NCBI GenBank assembly: GCA_014607495.2
Contig: CP053157.1
Coordinates: 7,750,001 to 7,814,000 of the forward strand
Source: Carposina sasakii
Lineage: Eukaryota > Arthropoda > Insecta > Lepidoptera > Carposinidae
DNA: 64,000 nt
Direction of reading: 5' to 3'
The translations under genes and the position numbers were made by a program. Shown piece by piece: positions 46,101-58,100 of the stretch; position 1 is the first letter of the stretch; every line of letters starts with the position of its first letter. The notes under the pieces were generated by a model. The model was given only the letters and a program-made list of their open reading frames with translations, did no database searches and had not been told where the DNA came from.

Positions 46101-49100
46101 CAATAATAATTTTATCGACTAATTCCCCACATCTAGGGAAAAAACATTTTTAAGGCAACATTAATTTTATGTCATGCATACGTCAAGTCGATATTTTATG
46201 CCTATTTTTTCGCCTTGCGTTTGGTTGGAACACACTTTCTATAGGTTATGATTCTATTACTGTAATATCTCCTGCGTACCTGGCAATCTCCGTAGATATT
46301 GGTCGCCTTGACCGAAATACGGTCGGAAATCATCATCATCATTTGCTAAAGTCTAGTCTACTAAGAATTTGTTAAAGGCTAGTTAGTCTTTTTATGCTTG
46401 CCTGATGACACTATTTGGGATGATCTAGGGTCGCCGGTCGCATAAAGTATGATTCGAAATCTCCATAGTTTGCTATTCGTTGACTATACATATGAGTATA
46501 GATAACACCTGCGTTCGTAGCATGAACTTGGTGAGAGCGAGATGGCTCACATTTACGCGAAAAATTCACAGAGCTATGTAATGATTAGACATGTAAGTGT
46601 ATTTACTTCACACGTAAAAAGGGATTTCAAGTAATTCTTTCAGGGCAAATTCATAGAGTCTTAGCTTGAGTACGAGTGTCTATCTAATTCCCAACTCCGT
46701 TTTTACGCGCAAAGTACGAACTAAGTCTTTTGTCTAGTTATTATACATATAACTCTGTGAATTTGACGTTTAAATGTGAGATATCTCGCTGTCACCAAAT
46801 TCATGCTATGGGCGCAGAACCGTATATTATTTGTACATCACTGACTCTTATGTTATCATACTATATCCCGGTATTGGTAAAGGTTATATTAAGAGATACT
46901 TCATTTCCACAGATTTACTTAATTCTTGTTTCCAATTATCAAGTTTATGATCAGTGTCTTATTTCTCTATGGTGTCTGTTACAATGCAATCAGTAATAAT
47001 GCCTTATGTTTTTAGATAAATTGGTTTACAAATGAGCACGGTTTCTCGGATTATGCGGTTTTCACCAACACACCGTTTACGGTTCTGCTTTTCTTCATTC
47101 TGTTATACATAGCTGCCACTATATTCTTCTCATTCATGGTCAGCGGGCTATTTTCTAAAGGTGAGTGGTCACTGTCCGTTGTCCAGATGTATCTGTACAT
47201 TACCACGATTGTTACCGGCAAATTAGAGCACATGCTGTGTTACTTTTTTTTTATATGAACAGAAAGAGACGTCATGTGTGATAGGCATCGTCGTCATTTG
47301 AATTTAATCTGAAGATTTGGTGTACGTTGCGCTAAAGCATAGAGGTGGCTAAAGTAAAGGTAACATTAACTTTAGAGTCCGTTTCCATAGAATAGCTCCT
47401 ATGCCTGATTTCGGAACTAACATTTGTATGCAGTAACGCAGATAATGTAGCCATACACATAATAACTAGCGTTCATCCAAAGGAACTATCTGGTGAAAGG
47501 TGAAACGCACTCTACTGTCTGTACTCGGCTTAACTTGCAATGTGTGTGTGTGAAAAGTTTGTGTTTAAATACACATTTAGGTTCGGAAAGTTCCCCTAAT
47601 CAACGCTGGCACATGACGTTGTCGCGGGCAGCAGCTATTATTTAAACAATACACAAATATTTATAAACTAATTTGATGACTATATAAATAAAGCCAGCCA
47701 TTGACTGATAAAATCGATAAGATTAATGATAAATTATTTTTTTGGTGAAAATTGCTGGAGTTATTGTTTTATTGCGTATGATTCATTACACAACTATTGA
47801 AATATATTCGTAATAGGCACAGACTACATGAGGAGACAATATGCTACCAGCTGTTTTATTTAATTTTCTGTGTTAGCTAATTTATAATTAGTTCATTGTC
47901 AAAAAGGCTAGATGTTTTTTTTATATCATCATCATTATCATCAGCCTTTTGCAGTCCACTGCTAGACGTAGGCCTCCACCAGGGCACGTCACAAGACTGC
48001 CATGGTGGGTATTTGCCCATAGTCACTACACTAGGCAGGCGGGTTGGTGACCGGGTGGGCTTTTTTTATATAAGTACTTCAAACTGTTTACGTAAAATTT
48101 TCTAAATAAAATTCCTATCTCACTAATAACCTAATAATTAAAGTTACTTAATGTGTTCACAGGTAGTTCGGCAGCCTTGTTCGCAGGCGTGATCTGGTTT
48201 CTCACATACGTGCCCGCCATCTTGCTGTCTATGGATGTGGAGATGTCGACCAGTGTGCAAGTTCTCACGTGTCTGTTCATCAACTCCGCTATGTCTTATG
48301 GATTTCAACTGATTTTGGCGAGCGAGGGAATGAACGGTACGAGGCTTAAACTTACTATAAATTATTAAAAAAAAACTTGTGGATACCCGCGAATTCGTTC
48401 ACTTGAAATATACTAACCTATACTATTACTTAGCGTATGTGTTTTTATAATGTGCTGTAAGTTTTATTACTGCCAAGTTTCGTCGAAATTTCACGTTCAT
48501 TACAAAATACGAGTACTAAAGGTGCACTGCAATTGTGCTGCTCCGTGTCAGAAGTACACGCTAAGTATGCACGGCTGATACAAGTCAGGTGATAGGCGTG
48601 CGTGCGTTCCTTTTTGACAAATGTGACATGATGCACAAATAAATAACTCGTATGAGATAAGCTTTAGCACTGTGTAAGCCGAATTGCTTGCACTCCATTT
48701 CACGTGCAACATTCCCAGTAGCAACACTTTACAATAACTCCCACAAGCGCAAAACTCGGCTTAGGCCGTAGGTACGCAATATGTATAGGAGATGGCTTAT
48801 CCATTTAAAGTTTTCGCAAAGTACCTTGTAACTAAGAAAAAAAAAACTATGTTGTAGGTATGCCGTCGTTAGTATTTTGTGAATATTTTTGTATATTTTC
48901 AGGCATGCATTGGGGCAATTTTATGGAGACGACATCAGCGGATACCACGAGATTTCCGTTCGGTGTCGTGGTCATTATGTTAGCAGTGGACTGTGTGCTT
49001 TACATGTTGGTAGCACTGTATTTAGAGCAAGTGTTTCCGGGACCGTTCGGAACGCCCAAACCTTGGTACTTCCTGTTGCAGAAAAACTTTTGGTGCAGCA

Positions 49101-52100
49101 GCGGGAAGGTCGATGCTTGTAAGTCAGTAAACGCCATTAATAAATAATTAATGTTATTTTTCAGAAGATAAATGAGATAACAAAGTTCCACGGATAATGT
49201 CCCACGTGGAACGGAATAAAATAAATTTGACAGTGTGGAAGTTTCATACAATTAATGCTTATTTCAGAGGAGTTATTTTCTGAAATAATGTATTTCCTGA
49301 ATTTTACAATTGATCATAAGGAGATTGCTAATTTCGCGCTATCGCTGACGCTTCCGCTGCCGCACGTACTCTTACCAACATTTTTCGATACAAATTAAAA
49401 TTATTCTCCAATTTTTTTTACATCTTTCTGATTAATTATTGTGTTATTAATATATTTAAAATAGTTATTGTGATTAATCGGTGAATTATTGTTCGTAGGT
49501 GATGACACAATTGAATCCCCGGATGTTATAAGAGAAAAGGAACCAGAGGGCCACCAAATAGGAGTTAAAATAACGGTATGTCTATATTGTGTAGGTTCAA
49601 CAAACAGAGACAAAATAATTCAGCGATCAGGTTACATAATGTAATTCTAAAAATAGTGGTTATCTATTTATGTATTATCTTTTAGAATTAAAATTGATAT
49701 CGTGATGAATTACAATAATTAAAGTACCTATATCACGCTGGTATAACAAGGATAATCCTTTACTGAATTTTGATTTTACAGTTTATATAAGAAAACGGCT
49801 TGCTATAGTACAGCTTTAGAGTAGGCTAGATACTTCAAGTCGTTATAACTTGTAAAACTCATCTTTTTTCTATTATCCTTGACCTTAACGAACCTACTGC
49901 TGTAAATCTGTTTATCTATACAGTGTGTTTGGTAATGGACTAGCGATAATTTAGGGGCGTAAAATATACCTAATATTATCGGCAAAAACACCCATAAGGG
50001 TGGTCAACCCCTCCTCTTTTTGGAATAGCGTCATGGTCATGTTTAATAGACCATAATTTTCAAGTTTTGCAACTTAGAGAAATGATTTTGATATCATTTT
50101 GTAGATAATATCCTTGTTTATTAGAATTTTACAAAAAATACCTACGTTAATGTGCTAGTTTTTGTGGTATGTAAGTATAACTGTAAAAAAAGGAGGTTTT
50201 TTTTGCTTAAAAACAGCATTAAACATTTTTTTTACACATTTTAAAGTTAAAAGTTTACACGTAGATCTCTTTTAATTAAAAGGCGATATCATTAGCTTAC
50301 TAACACATTTTTTTTTATGTCTGTAGTACCCTTATGTCCAGAGAAATCGATATTTTTTAAAAGGACGTAACTAAAAAAAAAATTAAAAATTAAAATGGCC
50401 GCTATTCCAAAAAGAGGAGGGGTTGACCACCCTTATGGGTGTTCTTGCCGATAATATTAGGTATATTTTACGCCCCTAAATTATCGCTAGTCCATTACCA
50501 AACACACTGTATAATAAAAATGTAACGGATCGCTGTCTGTACATAGAAGATATATGAGAAAAAATATTACAGGAGACCTTTATCAATGCAGTAGTACCCG
50601 AAAGAATGATTTTTGAAATTTTTGTCTGTTTGCCTGTGCGTTTGTGCACTCTAATCTCAGAAACGGCTGAACCGTTTTCGATGCAGTTTTCAGGAATAAA
50701 TTGTGACACGTCCCACTTAACATATAGGCTACTTTTTATCCCGGGAAAATCTTTTTATCCCGGATAATTTCGACCTTTTCTTTCTCTGTAGTCCACGCGG
50801 ACGGAGTCGCGGGCGTCCTAGTCGGCCGACTAATCGGCAGTTAGAAAACCGATTAGTCGGCTAGTCGGTTAGTCGGCAAATACCATAGTCGGCCCATCAC
50901 TATAAAAAATATATCAAATGATAGTTCAATTTTAAATCCCACGAGGGAAAAGTCCATGGAGCAGATTCAAAGAGGACTTAGCTTAATAACGTCTGCTTGT
51001 AACTAGAGTGTGATCTTCATATTTTTAGGCTCAGTAGCACCAAAGGCGTAATTGTACATGTCATTTGATAATAAATAAGAGATGACGTGTGTGTATGACA
51101 AATATCATTCTAAACCTTCCTTTCCCGTGTTATAATACCCTATCTTGTTAAAAGTAGTAGCAATCTGACAGCAAAAATTGTACAAATTTCGCTTCGAAAT
51201 TGCAAATTCTTTTAAGATTGCTGTTACATAATACTAATGGGAAATTTATAAGCGATCAGCGAATATTGTACAATTTTCGCGATACATTGCTTTTCCTTGA
51301 TACGTATACGGGGCCGGTATTACACCAGTAATTGTTATACCGGTCATATGCACGGATAATGAAGGACTTAAAATTAATCGACGGATTATAAGAAGTTTAT
51401 GCATGTGGTGCTTAACATTAAGGTCCTAACCTTACTGAACACGGTTATATAATTTCAGAACCTAACAAAAGCATACGGCAACTTTGTAGCCGTGAATAAT
51501 CTGTCGCTGAATATATACGAGGACCAAATAACAGTACTGCTTGGACACAACGGGGCGGGGAAATCTACCACCATATCTATGATAACGGGTGAGTGCTTAT
51601 TGATTGAAGGATCTTTGTAAGCCCACTTTATGTTTTGCATGTTGACGTATACAGCATGATAGTTTTTCGGTAAGTCGGTAGCGTTAACGGGTACATACAT
51701 ATCCAGCGAAAGATTTGTCGAGCGTATCTCCGTGTGCAGGCAAACGCACTAACGCTAGTACTTATTCTTTGTAGTAAGGCGATAAACACACTGCCACGCA
51801 CCACGCTGCATGTTGCGTGTCGACGGACCTAGGCGTGATCTGCATGAATGCGCGTGGATGCATTTTTAACCGACTTCAAAAAGAGAGGTTATCAATTCGT
51901 CTGTATGTTTTTTTTTTTATTTTTATTTTTATTATTTTTTTTATTTTTTATGTGTGTTACCTCAGAACTCCGTCATTTATAAACCGATTTCAATTTTTTT
52001 TTTATAGTTGGTCATGGTATACTTCCAGGTTGGTCCCATATTCACCATATCAGGATCTGATGATGGGATCTTGGAGAAATCGAGGGCAATCCTCGAATAT

Positions 52101-55100
52101 TGTAGGCACATGTAGTCTGTTTTTATACTTTTACTGAGCGTTTTGATCACCTACATATAAAACATAACATCTGATGATGGAATCTCTAAGGAATCTAGGG
52201 ATATCCTCAAATATAAAAGGCACGAGTAGTCCGTTTTTAGATTTTTATAGAGAATTTTGGTCAGCTACACATAATATAAAGGAAACGAGGGTCTGATGAT
52301 GGAGCCGCCGAAAAACAGATAGTGGAACTTTTTAGTAACAAAATCCCCCTATGGCAGGGGGGCCTACGTCCAGTAATGGACTGCAATAGGCTTATGAAGA
52401 TGAAGATAATTGTGTTAAGTCATTAAATTATATGTTGCGTTAAGCCGTGTCCGAAGTAAGATGGTTATAGAGGAAGAAGGAAGAGGTAGACATGAGAGTA
52501 ACGAGATGACGGATAATAGGGATGAATGAAAAAAGAGTACCTACATATTGCACCGACCCCAAATGATTGGGAACAGGGCAGGAAGAAGGAGTGTAATTAT
52601 ATGTTGCTTAAATAAGTGTGTACATGGGTGTTGTGCTGCCAAATCTCTTATATTCCTCCGAGGCGTGGTGCATGTACCGTCGCCACATACGCACTCTGGA
52701 TCGATTCCACCTCAAGTGCCTCCGATCCATCATGAGAATCAGATGGTCCAACCGAGTGCGTAATACCGAAGTATTGCGAAGAGCCAATGTAAGTGCCATT
52801 AAGGCCTACTTAATGCGTCGGCAGCTTCGGTGGTGCGGTCATGTGTCTCGTATGGCGGAGGAGAGATTGGCTAAGAGCATCTTCTTTTCTGAACTAGAGG
52901 AGGGCAAGCGGAAACGCGGCGAGCAACTCCTCAAATACAAAGATGTTCAGAAAAGACATGAAGAGATGCAATATAGATCCATCTAAATGGGAAGTTTTGT
53001 CAGCACAACGACCAGAGTGGCGCAGGACGGTGATAAAGCAAGTACACGAGTTCGAGGAGCAGCGTCAAGCTGACCTTGACGCTAAACGTGATGAACTAAA
53101 GACTCGTCCTCCTGCTGCCATTATCTATAATACAATAATGGCGCACTAACCTGTCCTCTGTGTGCGCGGGCGTTCAGGGCGAAGATTGGCTATGTAAATG
53201 TAAGCCATCTTCGAGCGCATGAACGCCAACTTAGTAATATCTAGGAGTAGAAGTGGTCGCCATGACCGAAATTGGTCGGGGGTCATCATTATCATCATAA
53301 TCATCATATTGTCAGACGTTAAGTTTCGAAGCCTAGTCCTTTTTCTCTTTTGTCATGTGGCCTATTTTATATAAAAATTATATAAATCTGACAATATTAT
53401 GCCTCCTAAACTTCGTACACGGCTTAACGCAATATATATTTGCCCTTTAGTTAAATTTTACTTTAGTAAGCTCGAGATTTGGGAGGAAGTCGGTTTTTCG
53501 TTTTAAAAAAATTATGTTTTATCGATTGTTCTACGGGTACATAAATGTGACACGCCTAACCATGCCGTTTTTATGAACAAGGCACTTTGTTGTTTTACGC
53601 CGGAGGCAAGATATTTTCTTATCTATTTTTGTTGCTATAACTGCAAAACAGTGTTATTTTTAACCGACTTCAAAAAGAGAGGTTATCAATTCGTCTGTAT
53701 GTTTTTTTTTTATTTTTTTTTATTTTTTTTATTTTTTATGTGTGTTACCTCAGAACTCCGTCATTTATGAACCGATTTGAATTTTTTTTTATAGTTGGTC
53801 ATGGTATACTTCCAGGTTGGTCCCATATTCAGCATATCAGGATCTGATGATGGGATCTTGGAGAAATCGAGGGCAATCCTCGAATATTGTAGGCACATGT
53901 AGTCTGTTTTTATACTTTTACTGAGCGTTTTGATCACCTACATATAAAACATAACATCTGATGATGGAATCTCTAAGGAATCTAGGGATATCCTCAAATA
54001 TAAAAGGCACGAGTAGTCCCTTTTTAGATTTTTATAGAGAATTTTGGTCAGCTACACATAATATAAAGGAAACGAGGGTCTGATGATGGAGCCGCCGAAA
54101 AACAGATAGTGGAACTTTTTAGTAACAAAATCCCCCTATGGCAGGGGGGGGCCTACGTCCAGTAATGGACTGCAATAGGCTTATGAAGATGAAGATAATT
54201 GTGTTAAGTCATTAAATTATATGTTGCGTTAAGCCGTGTCCGAAGTAAGATGGTTATAGAGGAAGAGGTAGACATGAGAATAACGACATGACGGATAATA
54301 GGGATGAATGAAAAAAGAGTACCTACATATTGCACCGACCCCAAATGATTGGGAACAGGGCAGAAAGAAGGAGTGTAATTATATGTTGCTTAAATAAGTG
54401 TGTACATGGCTGTTGTGCTGCCAAATCTCTTATATTCCTCCGAGGCGTGGTGCATGTACCGTCGCCACATACGCACTCTGGATCGATTCCACCTCAAGTG
54501 CCTCCGATCCATCATGAGAATCAGATGGTCCAACCGAGTGCGTAATACCGAAGTATTGCGAAGAGCCAATGTAAGTGCCATTGAGGCCTACTTAATGCGT
54601 CGGCAGCTTCGGTGGTGCGGTCATGTGTCTCGTATGGCGGAGGAGAGATTGGCTAAGCGCATCTTCTTTTCTGAACTGGAGGAGGGCAAGCGGAAACGCG
54701 ACAGGCAACTCCTCAGATACAAAGATGTTCAGAAAAGACATATGAAGAGATGCAATATAGATCCATCTAAATGGGAAGTTTTGTCAGCACAACGACCAGA
54801 GTGGCGTAGGACGGTGATAAAGCAAGTACACGAGTTCGAGGAGCAGCTTCAAGCTGACCTTGACGCTAAACGTGATGAACTAAAGACTCGTCCTCCTGCT
54901 GCCATTATCTATAATACAATAGCGGACGCCCGCGACTCCGTCCGCGTGGACTGCAGAAAAGACAGAAGAATTCAGAAGGCGCCATCTGTTGCAGACTTAT
55001 GGAACGTACGATTAATAACAATAACCAACGTTGATGATCAGTTTTTTATTAATTATTAGTTATTAAGACCATTAATTTAAATAATAACTATCCTATCATC

Positions 55101-58100
55101 TAAGTTGGACCAAATTACATATATATGCCAATTTTCATGAATATCAGTTGACTCGTTTTTGAGTTTATTCGGAACATACACAGTGACACGGATTTTTTAT
55201 ATATTATTAAGATAAGATTAAGAAGATAATGGCGCACTAACCTATCCTCTGTGTTCGGGCGTTCAGGGCGAAGATTGGCTATGTAAATGTAAGCCATCTC
55301 CGAGCGCATGAACGCCAACTTAGTAATATCTAGGAGTAGAAGTGGTCGCCATGACCGAAATTGGTCGGAGGTCATCATTAATCGTAAAGTTTCGAAGCCT
55401 AGTCTTTTTTCTCTTTTGTCATGTGGCCTATTTTATATAAAAATTATATAAATCTGACAATATTATGCCTCTTAAACTTCGTACACGGCTTAACGCAATA
55501 TATATTTGCCCTTTAGTTAAATTTTACTTTGGTAAGCTCGAGTTTTGGGAGGAAGTCGGTTTTTCGTTTTAAAAAAATTATCTGTGTGTTTTTCTATACA
55601 AACGGAGATACTTACAAGCTACGTTAGAAAACGCATTCATGCGCTACGCTGCATGGTGCGTGGCAGTGTGATAATCGCCTAAGTTTCCGTAATGGGCACT
55701 CGGGTGAGTGAGAGATGGCAGTACGAGTTATTTTACAATGGCTTACAGTTTGAGAAGATTTCATTTTCATAGTATTTTATTACACTGTTGTTTTTATTGC
55801 GCCCGTTTAGTTTGGCCGTGACGGGACGAATTTTCTATCCGATATACCTATTGTACGAATTTTCGCAGTCAGTCAACTGGCAGGGGAAGTTATTGAGGGA
55901 GGCCTGTGTTCAGCAGTAGATTTCTCATGGCTTTGTCGTTTCGCTTTTTCCTGATAAGAGTGCGTAGGACATGACCTTGATAACGGTGTTAAAAAATAGT
56001 CGCACTACACGAAGCACCTGCCTGCCCTCTAGATAACAATCAATCCAATCGATTAGTAGACTGTGCAATCGATGCATAAATAAAATGATGATCGAAAATA
56101 GAGTAAGTATGTGCATGATTTTTTTATTTCATTTTTAGATTCTACGTAAAAATGAATAAAGTCTGCCCTTGGAATAGCATACTAACTCTAACCGTTTTGG
56201 ATTTACAGTGATTCAAAAATACGAGCCGGCAAAATGTTTTTGAAACGCTCCGTTTGCTCCATACTAAAATGGCATAGACTTTAACGTCATAGTACACAAC
56301 AGTCTCAAATTAGTATGGGAAAAAATGCAATGTTATTTTATAAACGTAGGATGGGTGTGCCAGTGCCAAACCAGTTAAGGGCAAATTTTGACTTTGAAAT
56401 GCTCTAAACCTTTATTTTGTAGTTTATACATAGAAATGTACATATAAAGTTATTTATTGTTTACTTAAGCTACAATATTGATAAATTATTTTAATCTAAA
56501 TACGTAAGTTTTTTTTTTATAACATAAATAATACCAAAAACGGGAATGAGCCTAAGTTTGACCAGTGCGCTCCGATAGATGACCACTTTTGCACCAATAG
56601 TTGACCACTGAAAAACTAATAAAGAAAGGGTAGCTAATTGAAAATAAAACACTATTTTGATATAAAAAATAATTTTCATGCAGGTAATGGCTGAAAACTT
56701 ACATTTAAGAATAAGTTACAACTAATTTAATGGCACATTCAAAGGTATATTGTAACTAACTACAATAACTAACAGATCAGATTAAAATATAAGTTTAGCA
56801 ACACTTATTAACAAACTACCAAAGAAAAATAACTTGACACTTAAATTTTAATGAGTATCCTATACAGTACTTAGAATGAAATAAATTAATCTCATCAGGT
56901 TACTTGAATTTTACTTAAACTTATTTTGAAACTAACTGAAAATCCTTTAAAAAATAATAATTGGTTTAGAACCATTAGAACAAGTTTATATTATATCCAT
57001 TGTAAAACATTTGGCCATCTCTTCCACCTCTGTAGGACTGTAGGAACCTCTAGTATTTTATCGGAACAGGTTCTTCTATAACTTCGACGATGCTGTCACG
57101 GTTATACCATATAACATCTTCTTTGTCGGGCCATTTGAAAGCCTTTAGGCGCAAATTGTCAAGAGGTCGCAATCAGTCAATTTCGCAAATTGCCAATTTC
57201 GAAAATTGTCAAACGGTTATTTATTTGAATCAAGCCTTAATATAAGCAGAATGGATCGTAGGAAGATATAAATTTGTTTTAATTTTAAATTATTTATGGC
57301 TGCATAGATAGTTTGTTATTAAATTTAAGGTATTCTCGTACACGATACGTCTTATGGATATTTTTTATTGATCTTGCAATATTAAAACACATTTTATATC
57401 TGTGTACGGACCATTTAGCTTAGCTTATTTCAAATCGATAACCGCTCGACATTTTGCGAATTTGGCAATTTGCAAATCTGACAATTTGCGAAATTGACTG
57501 ATTGCGACCGCTTGACTATTTGCGCCTAAAGACATCTTTAATCTTAAACAAGGAGAAATAAAGTTAAACTTTAATCTGGTCAACTACAGGAACACTTGCT
57601 GTGTACCAATAGCAAACCAGTGGTCAATTACTGGAGCACATCGTATAAAACGGGTTTATCCATAGGCTGTTAGTACTTAATAATCAAACAAATGCATTGC
57701 TATGAAAAAATATATAAAAAAAGGAAAGACTATATACAACCAGTTGCAAACAATTTGGTCAACAATAGGTACCCGGTACAACGAGTGTTCCAGTAGTTAA
57801 CCACCTTCAAAAATACTTGATAATGCCATTGTTATTATAAAATAAGAACTCATAGCACTTAAGTCAATAATAAATTTTCAAAATAATACAACTTTATGAG
57901 AATAATTAGGAAATAATAGGTTATTTTTAAAGATTTAACTTACCTTAACGACATGCACTTCTAACTGTGATGGCTGCCGGAAGGCAAGTGAACGAGACAT
58001 GGTCTGACAAAAAGAGTGTGAAAGCAATACTTCTCGTTTACCCTCACCAAAATTGTGTCCAAAAGGGTGGTAACTGACTAGGTAACATAATAAAACAGTA

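Larger units (their letters stand above)
53660..55580 (+). mobile_element. Composite TIR element, copy F (ABCA intron 10), with Helitron-like insertion
   Basis: Termini as in copy E (53660, about 55580). Its ORF (54400-55059) is the least damaged of all copies. At 54921-55226 a Helitron-like element interrupts it; copies A, B and E show the empty site AATACAATAATGGCGCAC. Confidence 0.85.

Noticed and set aside
32701..55378. Many minus-strand frames repeated within composite copies (for example [16 protein letters not shown])
   Set aside because: These are antisense shadows of the LINE-derived ORF, conserved only because the copies are repeats.
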